Shown here piece by piece: positions 14,269 to 21,953 of a stretch of 26,101 nucleotides of DNA. Positions within the stretch are counted from its first letter, which is position 1; each line of letters begins with the position of its first letter. Both the position numbers and the translations under genes were made by a program. This DNA is from JAYZDB01 sp036338025 (GTDB lineage: Bacteria > Planctomycetota > UBA1135 > UBA2386), in contig JAYZDB010000064.1 of the NCBI GenBank assembly GCA_036338025.1, positions 1-26,101 of the forward strand, in the 5' to 3' direction. Under the pieces are notes generated by a model. The model did no database searches. It was given only the letters and a program-made list of their open reading frames with translations, and was not told the origin of the DNA.

Positions 14269-15858
14269 CTAGGACGGTTCAGATACGATGGCATGGGTCG
14301 GTTGGCGGCGCCCCCGCAGGAATCCAGCCATCCAACCCAACAGGGGCCCCACCAGCACCAGCAGGCCCAGCAAGACGACCCACCGTACAGCTGTATGCAT
14401 CGGTGGCACGGACCGATGGCCGGTCGCTGAAACCGCCAGATCAGCAGTCAAGAAACGGCTCGAACGGGCCTCCTGGGCTTGCTGGCGGCGGACTACTGCA
14501 CCGCTGGGAACGACCAGCATGCTGGCCCCATCTACGGTGCATCGAAACACCGGCACCCGGCACTCCAGCGCCCGACAGACGCTCATCGCCTCCATTTGAT
14601 CGAGTTCGGCGCCGCCCCGGTACCAACTTTCATTGCTGATCACGACCAGAAAAGCGGCTCCCGCGGCAACCAATTCCTCGCTGATCTCCGGGAAGGCATT
14701 GTCGAAGCAGATCATCGCCCCGAACGGGATGCCGCTGGCAGTCTGCAACAGCGGACGCAGCTGCCCCGGGGTGACATCGGGCAGACGCTGCCCCATCGCC
14801 GACTCAAACATCCCGCGTACGGAGTCGGACCAGGACTTCGGCAACCAATCCAAAAACGGTTGGTGTTCACCGCCGGGCACCAGCCGCCGCTTCTCGTGAT
14901 GTCCGAGATACCCGCCCGCGGAATCGCTCAGCACCGCCGCAACCTTGGTCTGCGGCGTGCCGGTGCTGGTCCAGGACCAGTTGCAGCCAGCGAGCAGGCG
15001 AGTCCCAGCAGGCAAGGCCAGGTCGACACCGCGCGCCCAACGTAGCTGCGGTGGGTCGGCATCGCCGAGCAAGCCGTGCACGCTGATCGACTCCGGCCAC
15101 ACCAGCAGGTCCGGGTAGGGTTTCGTGCCAAGCAGTTCCCGGCTCGGCTGCACGACTCTCGGCAACAACAGGCTCTGCCATCTTCCTGACAAGCAATCGG
15201 ACGCGGTGAAGCCGGGTTCGAGACCGGCAATGCGCACCTTCCGATCAGGTGCTGGCACCCCGCCCGGTGCCCACATAGTGGCGACGAACACCGACACCGC
15301 CGACCCGAGTACCCAGATGCTGCGGCGGTAATCCGGTGTCCCCACCCGCCAGGCGCGGTAGAGGTCCACCATGCCGGCAGCCAACACTCCGAGCAGGAGA
15401 TTGCTGAAGATCTCGCTGCCCCAGGTCAGGCTGCCGAGAAGATCCGGAAATCGATACAGGCAGTGCACCGGCTGGCAGTGCGGATATTGGATCTCGGTGA
15501 GATGGCCGCGCAACCAATGCGCCCCCGCCAGGGCGACTCCGAATCCAATCGACCCCGGCACGAAGCGGCTGGCGGCCCGGGTCCAGAGCAGCATCAGGAC
15601 GTAGTACAAACCGCCCACCAGGACGATCGCCACGAACGCTCCCAGCATCACGTGACGCACCGAGAACGAAAACGCCGCCATGTGGATGACTCCGACCAGG
15701 TACGCCTGCAGCCGGGGCAAGCGCACGACACCCTCCGCGATGCCGGCGTAAAAGGCCATCCATCCAACCAACACCAACAAGCCCGCGCCCGGGAACCAGG
15801 CGGGCGGCGCCGAAGCCCACAAGCAAGCGGACGTGATCAGAGCCAGGCGCCAGCTCAT
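14269..15858 (-). CDS. lnt: Apolipoprotein N-acyltransferase
   Basis: Lnt adds the third acyl chain to the N-terminal cysteine of lipoproteins in the inner membrane. The protein is 529 aa from ATG 15858, which overlaps the moeA stop by four bases; an in-frame GTG two codons earlier is possible. Several N-terminal helices (within 1-195) precede a periplasmic nitrilase domain and a final helix (about 491-513). The catalytic triad is intact: E256 in LLVWPES, K323 in HEKRRLVPGGE (with the second conserved Glu, E331) and C384 in AMICFDNAFPE. Length and topology match the family. The nitrilase core is conventional, while the segment around 116-145 that precedes it differs from the E. coli form, as expected for a distant lineage. 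The RND adaptor encoded nearby is itself a predicted lipoprotein substrate. Confidence 0.93.
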   Translation of the reverse strand: MSWRLALITSACLWASAPPAWFPGAGLLVLVGWMAFYAGIAEGVVRLPRLQAYLVGVIHMAAFSFSVRHVMLGAFVAIVLVGGLYYVLMLLWTRAASRFVPGSIGFGVALAGAHWLRGHLTEIQYPHCQPVHCLYRFPDLLGSLTWGSEIFSNLLLGVLAAGMVDLYRAWRVGTPDYRRSIWVLGSAVSVFVATMWAPGGVPAPDRKVRIAGLEPGFTASDCLSGRWQSLLLPRVVQPSRELLGTKPYPDLLVWPESISVHGLLGDADPPQLRWARGVDLALPAGTRLLAGCNWSWTSTGTPQTKVAAVLSDSAGGYLGHHEKRRLVPGGEHQPFLDWLPKSWSDSVRGMFESAMGQRLPDVTPGQLRPLLQTASGIPFGAMICFDNAFPEISEELVAAGAAFLVVISNESWYRGGAELDQMEAMSVCRALECRVPVFRCTVDGASMLVVPSGAVVRRQQAQEARSSRFLTADLAVSATGHRSVPPMHTAVRWVVLLGLLVLVGPLLGWMAGFLRGRRQPTHAIVSEPS

Positions 15859-17120
15859 GGCCACCGACCTGCAAACGAAACCACCGGCACCAGCAGATCC
15901 GCAGCCGGCTCCGTGTCCGGGGGGATCAAGGCGTAGGCGGAATGTCCAACCAGACCGAAGGGGTCACCGCTCGGCTTGCTGGATCCCAGCTCCGCCACCA
16001 GGTGCCCGCTGGAGTCAGTGTGGAGCCTGGTCGGCACGGCCTGTGTGCGCCAGTTCTTGCGAAACGGCTGACCTGCGACCCGCGCCAGGACCGTCGGCGG
16101 CTCACTGATCGGTTCGCCAACCAACCAGGCCAGCATCGGTCGAACCAACAGGTCGAAGACCGTGAAGGTGGATGCCGGATTGCCTGGCAGCCCGAACACG
16201 TAGGTCTTTCGCGGCATCTCCATGCCAGCCGCGCCACGCTCGTGGCGGGTTCCAAAGAACACCGGCTTGCCCGGCTTGAGCTTGATCCCGTGAAACGAGC
16301 GGTCGACACCGAGTTCGACGAGCATGTTGTGCACCAGGTCGTGGGTGCCCTTCGAAACCCCTCCAATCGTCAGCACCACATCGGCGATGTCGAGAGCCTC
16401 GGTCAGTCCATTCCGCAGACCCTCGGGATCGTCGGGGAGGATCCCGCACTGCCTGGGCTCCGCACCCACGGCCCGGACCTGAGCAGCCAGGGCCCAGGCA
16501 TTGGAATCTCGAACCTGGTGGGTCGCGGGTACCGAAGTTATCGGTATTACCTCGTCGCCAGTCGCCAGGATCGCGACCACCGGTCGACGGAACACCGGCA
16601 CCTGGTCGATTCCGAGCACCGCCAAGGCACCGATTTCTGCTGGTCCCAGGCAGACTCCGCTGGCCAACAGCAGGTCACCCACTGCGACTTCGGAACCGAC
16701 TGGTCGGATGTTGTCCCCCACCGGGCCGGCTATCGAACGGGTCACGGCCTCTCCAAGCTCCACGTAGCCGCTGGTGTTTTCGACCGGCACCACGGCGTCG
16801 ATGGACGGCGGCGCCACCGCCCCGGTCATGATCCGGATCGCCTGGCCATCGGCAACCTCGCCATCGAAAGGATGCCCGGCCAGACAATTTCCAACCACGT
16901 CCAGCGCCATCCCCGATTCCAGACCGGCCGACCCGGCGCGCACTCCATAGCCATCCATGGCGGACCGATCCGCCGATGGCCAGGGGATGTCGGCGTCATA
17001 ATCCTGGGCCAGACGACGACCGACGGCCTCGGACAAGGGCACGCTCTCAAAATCCATGACGGTGTCAGTCACCTGCTGCAGACGCGAAGACGCCTCGGAA
17101 AGTGAAATCAACTCAGCCAT
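15855..17120 (-). CDS. moeA: Molybdopterin molybdenumtransferase MoeA
   Basis: MoeA inserts molybdate into adenylylated molybdopterin in the cytoplasm, the last step of molybdenum cofactor synthesis. The 421-aa product has the normal length and domain order. The N-terminal region carries PSADRSAMDGYGVR (48-61) and IMTGAVAPP-x-x-DAVVPVE (97-114). The central MogA-like domain has ATGDEV (186-191), DSNAW (205-209), TIGGVSKGTHD (251-261) and GLPGNPAST (310-318), and residues 335-415 form the C-terminal barrel. ATG 17120 has AGGA about ten bases upstream. The gene is first in a pair with lnt, joined by an ATGA overlap although the pathways are unrelated, so the pairing is probably economy rather than function. 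It diverges from the RND operon across a 95-bp spacer. Confidence 0.95.
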   Translation of the reverse strand: MAELISLSEASSRLQQVTDTVMDFESVPLSEAVGRRLAQDYDADIPWPSADRSAMDGYGVRAGSAGLESGMALDVVGNCLAGHPFDGEVADGQAIRIMTGAVAPPSIDAVVPVENTSGYVELGEAVTRSIAGPVGDNIRPVGSEVAVGDLLLASGVCLGPAEIGALAVLGIDQVPVFRRPVVAILATGDEVIPITSVPATHQVRDSNAWALAAQVRAVGAEPRQCGILPDDPEGLRNGLTEALDIADVVLTIGGVSKGTHDLVHNMLVELGVDRSFHGIKLKPGKPVFFGTRHERGAAGMEMPRKTYVFGLPGNPASTFTVFDLLVRPMLAWLVGEPISEPPTVLARVAGQPFRKNWRTQAVPTRLHTDSSGHLVAELGSSKPSGDPFGLVGHSAYALIPPDTEPAADLLVPVVSFAGRWP

Positions 17121-17156
17121 GCAAAGATCCTGTAGCAGAATAGGGTCTCAGTTCCT

Positions 17157-17173
17157 TCCGGTAGTTTGCCGGA
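17157..17173. promoter_or_regulatory. Inverted repeat in the moeA / RND divergent spacer (candidate operator)
   Basis: TCCGG (17157-17161) and CCGGA (17169-17173) are separated by seven bases, near the middle of the 95-bp spacer between divergent start codons. It could bind a dimeric regulator of the efflux operon, but half-sites of five bases are short and may occur by chance. No regulator gene is adjacent. Confidence 0.25.
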
Positions 17174-17200
17174 CGTATCTCCTGAGTCCACACCACAGTA

Positions 17201-17215
17201 CAGTAGTCCTTACTG
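17201..17215 (+). other. Small inverted repeat abutting the adaptor start codon
   Basis: CAGTA (17201-17205) and TACTG (17211-17215) flank GTCCT and end exactly at ATG 17216; a second CAGTA directly precedes the first at 17196-17200. There is no Shine-Dalgarno here. A weak hairpin or a protein site at this place could affect initiation. Confidence 0.25.
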
Positions 17216-18463
17216 ATGCCACTTGCCCGACGTTCCACAATCCCGGCAGTCTTGATCCTGCTCCTTGCCGCTTGCGAACCTGGCGGCAGTCCGGCCGACG
17301 CCCGGGAGTCGCAGACCAAGGCCGAACGCCCGCCCCTGGTCAGGGCTGAGCCGATCGTCCGTCGGCAGGTCCAGCGCAAGATCCTGACCACCTCCTACCT
17401 AGAGGCCCACCACAGCGTGGTGGTGTTCGCCCGGGTTACTGGCCGTGTACTGGAGGTGAAGGTAGACGAAGGTCAGGCGGTCAAGCAGGGCCAGGTGCTC
17501 GCAGTCCTCGACGACCGCGAGATCACCGCCAACCGCGAACAGGTGCGGGTGCAGATCGCCGAGAAAAAAGCCCGCCACGAACTATCCAAGCTGGAACGCG
17601 AAGCCACCCAACATCGACAGAGCCAGGCCGAAACCGAACTCAAGAAGACCGAGCGTGACCTGAGCCGTCTGCAGAAACTAGACCCAGGGCTGGTCTCACC
17701 CAAGGACCTCGATGACGCCGAGTACGCCCGGTCGCAGGCGGGAGATGCTCTCAAGGTTGCACAGTTCAACACCCGTAAGGCCACGCTCGACGTCGGAGTG
17801 GCGGCACAAATCGTCAAAGAACTCGAGTCCAAGGAGGCCGAGGTCTCGATCAAGGTCAAGGAACACCAGATCCTCGCGCCAATCGCGGGGGTCATCAGCC
17901 GCCGGATGATCAAGGGTGGCGAAGCCATCAACACGGCACACGAACTATTCGAGGTGGTCGACGCCGTCAATTTGATCGCCTATCTCGATCGACCACAACG
18001 CGAACTGAATCTGGTCGAGAACAACCAGAAGGTCTTGTTCACTACCGACGCCCATCCAGAGCAGGAATTCACCGCCAGGGTCAGCGTGATCAGCCCGGTG
18101 GTCGATCGCGATACCGGCACATTCCGGATCCGCGTCGAGGTCGCCGAAGCAGACTCGAAAAAACTGCGTCCCGGGTTGTTCATCTCCGCGAACATCCTGA
18201 CCGAGAAAAACCGCAACGCGATCATGATCCCGAAGACCGCCGTGCTATCAGACGGCGACGATTCGATCATCTTCTACGTGCGTAATCCCCTGGCAAACCG
18301 CGGCAAGGCGAGGCGTCTCAAGCTCGATACCGGCATCGAGGATGACACTTCGATCGAATGCCGCAACCGAGGTGCCAGGTCACTTCAAGAGGGCGATCTG
18401 GTCATCGTGAGCGGTCACCAAGACCTCAAGGACCAGACCGAAGTCGAACTGAGCAAGGACTGA
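17216..18463 (+). CDS. RND efflux periplasmic adaptor (membrane fusion lipoprotein)
   Basis: The adaptor bridges an inner-membrane RND pump to an outer-membrane channel. The 415-aa protein has a lipoprotein signal peptide with lipobox LAAC (17-20), so it should be anchored by a lipidated C20 and need Lgt, LspA and probably the Lnt encoded nearby. The order is standard for HlyD/AcrA proteins: a lipoyl half (about 62-100, GRVLEVKVDEGQAVKQGQVL), a helical hairpin (about 102-215), the second lipoyl half (about 217-245, ILAPIAGVISRR), a beta barrel (about 250-328) and a membrane-proximal domain. ATG 17216 is the first start after an in-frame stop at 17204-17206. The stop is separated from the permease ATG by one base. 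Substrate cannot be predicted. Confidence 0.92.
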   Translation: MPLARRSTIPAVLILLLAACEPGGSPADARESQTKAERPPLVRAEPIVRRQVQRKILTTSYLEAHHSVVVFARVTGRVLEVKVDEGQAVKQGQVLAVLDDREITANREQVRVQIAEKKARHELSKLEREATQHRQSQAETELKKTERDLSRLQKLDPGLVSPKDLDDAEYARSQAGDALKVAQFNTRKATLDVGVAAQIVKELESKEAEVSIKVKEHQILAPIAGVISRRMIKGGEAINTAHELFEVVDAVNLIAYLDRPQRELNLVENNQKVLFTTDAHPEQEFTARVSVISPVVDRDTGTFRIRVEVAEADSKKLRPGLFISANILTEKNRNAIMIPKTAVLSDGDDSIIFYVRNPLANRGKARRLKLDTGIEDDTSIECRNRGARSLQEGDLVIVSGHQDLKDQTEVELSKD

Positions 18464-18464
18464 A

Positions 18465-21400
18465 ATGTCCGGCGATCACTCGTTCTTCTCATTCACTGCC
18501 CACCGGCCAGTCGCGATCTTCATGATGGTGGCGGCCTTCGTCGTATTCGGCGTGGTCGGTTACCTGCGCCTGCCGGTCAATCTCCTGCCGGAAATCACCC
18601 ACCCGATCCTCACGATCCGCACCGAGTTCCCGGGTGCCAGCCCGCAGGATGTCGAGGAGCGGATAAGCGAGCGAATCCAGGAGCAGGTCTCGGTCATCAG
18701 CGGCGTGCAGCGCGTCGTATCGATCAGCCGACCAGGAGTCAGCGACGTCCTGCTGACGTTTGCCTGGGGAACCAAGATGGTGTTCGCGGTCTCCGACATC
18801 CGGGAACGCCTCGACCGGGTCTACCTTCCCGATGAGGCCGAGCGTCCCCTGGTCCTGCGTTACGACCCGAGCCTCGACCCGGTGATGACCCTCGGATTGA
18901 CCGCCGGCACCGACCTCGTCGAGTTGCGCCGCATCGCAGATGAAGAACTCGAGCAAGAACTCTCGGAACTGGAAGGTGTAGCTGCTGTCAAGGTACGCGG
19001 CGGTGAAGAAGAAGAGGTCCACATCGCAGTGGATGAACAGGCCCTCACCCTCTACGGCATCGACATCAAGGTGATCGGTCAGCGCCTGTCCGCCGAGAAC
19101 CTCAACAGCGCCGCCGGGGTCGTCGAGGAGGGCAAGACTGAGTACCTGGTGCGGGCGCTCAACGAGTTCAAGAATCTCGAAGAGATCCAGGACGTCATCA
19201 TTGTCAGACGCGGCGACGTCTCGATTCGGCTCAAGGACGTCGCCAAGGTCACCAGGGTCCCGAAAGACCGCGAGGTGATCAGCCGCATTGACGGCCAGCA
19301 GTGTGTGCTGCTCGACATCTACAAGGAGGCCGGCGCCAACATCGTCCAACTGTGCAATGGCCTCACCGAGCGGATCTTCGGCTCCGAGGAGCAGCGACGG
19401 TTCGTCGCGGACGGCAAACACCTGGGGCCGCTCCCAGAAGTGGAGGCCGGCGCAGACACAGAAGACCGCGCACAACAACGCATCAAGCGGTTCCGTGAGA
19501 TTGCCAGGCGGCGAACGATGACCGACTTCATCGTGCACCGGATGAATCCACTGGATGTCCAGATCACCTTGTTGCAAGACCAGTCACGGTTCATCAGCGA
19601 TTCGATCAACGACGTACGAGACAGCGCGGTGTACGGCGGCTTGTTCGCGATCCTGATCATCTACCTGTTTCTTCGCCGGTTCCGGGTCACGGCGATCCTG
19701 TTCGTGTCGATTCCAGTCAGCCTGATCGCGACCTTCGCGCCAATGTTCATGTCGGGCATCAACATGAACATCATGTCGCTCGGCGGACTGGCACTCGGTG
19801 TCGGGATGTTGGTCGACAATTCGATCGTTGTGCTCGAGGCGATCACGCGCGCATCGGAGCAGGGACTTGAACGCAAGCAGGCCGCCGTCGCTGGTGTGAC
19901 CCGCGTCGCCAGCGCCGTCATCGCCAGTACCCTCACCACGGTGGCAGTGTTCTTCCCGATCGTGTTCGTCGAGGGAGTCGCCGGTCAACTGTTCCGTGAC
20001 CAGGCGCTGACCGTGGTGTTTGCGCTCTTGATGTCCCTGCTGGTCGCTCTGTTCGTGATTCCCATGCTGGCAGCTCGAGGTCAAGACGGCGCACCCCCGC
20101 CGGACCTGCGCAAGCTCTGGCAGAACTTCCGCCTCGGACTGCCCGGGCTGATCGCGATCTCGGTAGTACTTTGGATCGCGCAGGGCATCGATGACGAGCA
20201 GGCACAGTTGAAGCAGAGCATCCAGGGCATCAGCTCACTGATTCTCGTGGTCCTGCCGTTCCTGGCACCAGCACCGCCGAACACCGCCGACAGCCGAATC
20301 GGCGGCTGGCTGCAGCGAATCCTGTCGTTCTGGCTGGGCAGCTTGCTGCTGACCGCCTGCGCTGTCCTCACCATCGCACACTTCTTGAGCCTGCCGCTGA
20401 TCCACGGGTTCGACGCTGGCTACCGTTTAGCCGCCGGGATCTATCCGCGACTACTAATGAGCGCCCTGCACCTCCGCGCAGTGGTGCTGACCGCGGCCCT
20501 GGTCCTGCTCGGACTGGCAGCCTGGCGCACCACGGAACTTGGCAACGAACTGCTCCCGGAGGTCCACCAAGGTGAGTTCTTCCTCGACTCGTTCCTGCCG
20601 CGCGACGCCACCGTCGAACGGACTGACTCCGTAATGCGACAGATCGAGGCCAGCGTCGGCAAGCTCGCGGAAGTCCACACGACCTTCCTCGCCAGCGGGG
20701 TCGATAAACAAGAACTCAATGACTCCGACCAGGGCGAGCACTCCTCCCGAATCCTGATCACATTGCGACCGAGCGAGAATCGCGAAGCGCAAGAACAGAC
20801 GGTCCGCAACTCGGTCCGTGAGATTCTCCGGAAGCAACCCGACGTGCAGAGCTTCCGTTTCGCCCGGCCCAGCGTGCTCGCATTCAATGCACCGGTGGTC
20901 ATCGAGATCTTCGGCCGTGACGTCGTACAACTTCGCAAGACCTCCGAGCGCATCAAGTCCCTGATGCAAACGGTGCCCGGTCTCCGCGATGTGCGGTGCA
21001 CACTCCAACGAGGCAACACAGAGATCGCCATCAAGTTCAACCGTGACAAACTGGCGGCCCTCAACCTTGAGACACGTGCCGTGACGACCCTGCTGCAGAA
21101 CAAGGTTCAAGGTATCATTCCAACCCTGTTCGCCGAGCGAGAACGCAAGATCGACATGATGGTGCGTCTCGACCGCGAGAATTTGCACACCCTGACCCAA
21201 CTTCTTGCAGTCAACGTCAACCCCGACGGCACCCCACCGATGCCGCTTGGGAGTGTCGCCTCACTCCAACGCAAAGAGGGTCCAAGTGAGATCCGCAGGA
21301 TCGGCAACCTTCGCGGCGCGGAAGTTCACGCCACCCTGAGTGGATTCGACCTCGGCAGTTCACAAGATCTGCTCGAACTCGAGTTGGCGGACATCGATCT

Positions 21401-21953
21401 ACCGAAGGGCGTCACCGCCCGTCTCGGCGGCCAGAAGGCCGAGAAGGACGCCAGCCTACACAGCTTGACCATGGCACTCCTGCTGGCCGTCTTCCTGGTC
21501 TACGTGGTGATGGCCAGCCAGTTCGAGAACATGGTCCAGCCGTTCATCATCCTGCTCACCCTGCCGCTGGCGCTGGTCGGCGTGGTGTTCACGCTCGATT
21601 TGCTGGCAATCCCGCTATCGGTGGTGGTGTTTCTGGGCGGGATCGTGCTCGCCGGCATCGTGGTCAACAACGCGATCATCCTGATCGACCAGATCAACCA
21701 CCTACGTCACGGCGGCCGCGACAAACAGTCTGCAATCGTGGAAGGCGCCAAGATCCGACTGCGCCCGGTGCTGATGACAACCGCCACCACCGTGCTCGGA
21801 TTGCTACCCTTGACCGGCTGGATCAGCGGCGGAGAAGGCCTCGAGTTGCGGGCCCCGATGGCGATCGTCGTCATCTCGGGACTGACGGTTTCCACGTTGC
21901 TCACCCTCATCGTCATCCCAGTGGTCTATTCCATCGTGGATCGCAAGCCATGA
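18465..21953 (+). CDS. RND efflux permease with extra hydrophobic insert
   Basis: This proton-driven inner-membrane pump subunit has 1162 residues, longer than AcrB (1049). AAGGA lies five bases before ATG 18465. Recognisable parts are TM1 (about 14-33), the first periplasmic half, TM2-TM6 (about 387-535) with the TM4 motif GMLVDNSIVVLE (D451), the second periplasmic half, and TM8-TM12 (about 1001-1157) with GIVVNNAIILID. The TM4 acidic pair of AcrB is reduced to one Asp followed by Asn, and the TM10 Lys is replaced by Asn, as in many non-AcrB RND groups. Between TM6 and TM7 (about 540-665) is an insert with about three further hydrophobic segments, and residues about 304-352 form a polar insert before TM2. 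It overlaps the second permease by four bases. Confidence 0.9.
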   Translation: MSGDHSFFSFTAHRPVAIFMMVAAFVVFGVVGYLRLPVNLLPEITHPILTIRTEFPGASPQDVEERISERIQEQVSVISGVQRVVSISRPGVSDVLLTFAWGTKMVFAVSDIRERLDRVYLPDEAERPLVLRYDPSLDPVMTLGLTAGTDLVELRRIADEELEQELSELEGVAAVKVRGGEEEEVHIAVDEQALTLYGIDIKVIGQRLSAENLNSAAGVVEEGKTEYLVRALNEFKNLEEIQDVIIVRRGDVSIRLKDVAKVTRVPKDREVISRIDGQQCVLLDIYKEAGANIVQLCNGLTERIFGSEEQRRFVADGKHLGPLPEVEAGADTEDRAQQRIKRFREIARRRTMTDFIVHRMNPLDVQITLLQDQSRFISDSINDVRDSAVYGGLFAILIIYLFLRRFRVTAILFVSIPVSLIATFAPMFMSGINMNIMSLGGLALGVGMLVDNSIVVLEAITRASEQGLERKQAAVAGVTRVASAVIASTLTTVAVFFPIVFVEGVAGQLFRDQALTVVFALLMSLLVALFVIPMLAARGQDGAPPPDLRKLWQNFRLGLPGLIAISVVLWIAQGIDDEQAQLKQSIQGISSLILVVLPFLAPAPPNTADSRIGGWLQRILSFWLGSLLLTACAVLTIAHFLSLPLIHGFDAGYRLAAGIYPRLLMSALHLRAVVLTAALVLLGLAAWRTTELGNELLPEVHQGEFFLDSFLPRDATVERTDSVMRQIEASVGKLAEVHTTFLASGVDKQELNDSDQGEHSSRILITLRPSENREAQEQTVRNSVREILRKQPDVQSFRFARPSVLAFNAPVVIEIFGRDVVQLRKTSERIKSLMQTVPGLRDVRCTLQRGNTEIAIKFNRDKLAALNLETRAVTTLLQNKVQGIIPTLFAERERKIDMMVRLDRENLHTLTQLLAVNVNPDGTPPMPLGSVASLQRKEGPSEIRRIGNLRGAEVHATLSGFDLGSSQDLLELELADIDLPKGVTARLGGQKAEKDASLHSLTMALLLAVFLVYVVMASQFENMVQPFIILLTLPLALVGVVFTLDLLAIPLSVVVFLGGIVLAGIVVNNAIILIDQINHLRHGGRDKQSAIVEGAKIRLRPVLMTTATTVLGLLPLTGWISGGEGLELRAPMAIVVISGLTVSTLLTLIVIPVVYSIVDRKP

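Noticed and set aside
15942..17105. A 387-codon plus-strand frame antisense to moeA
   Set aside because: MoeA motifs on the other strand are complete and unambiguous. Long antisense frames are expected in GC-rich genes.
18489..19577. A 362-codon minus-strand frame antisense to the first RND permease
   Set aside because: It is rich in D, H, E, V and L, as expected from the complement of permease codons, and has no supporting start or family pattern.
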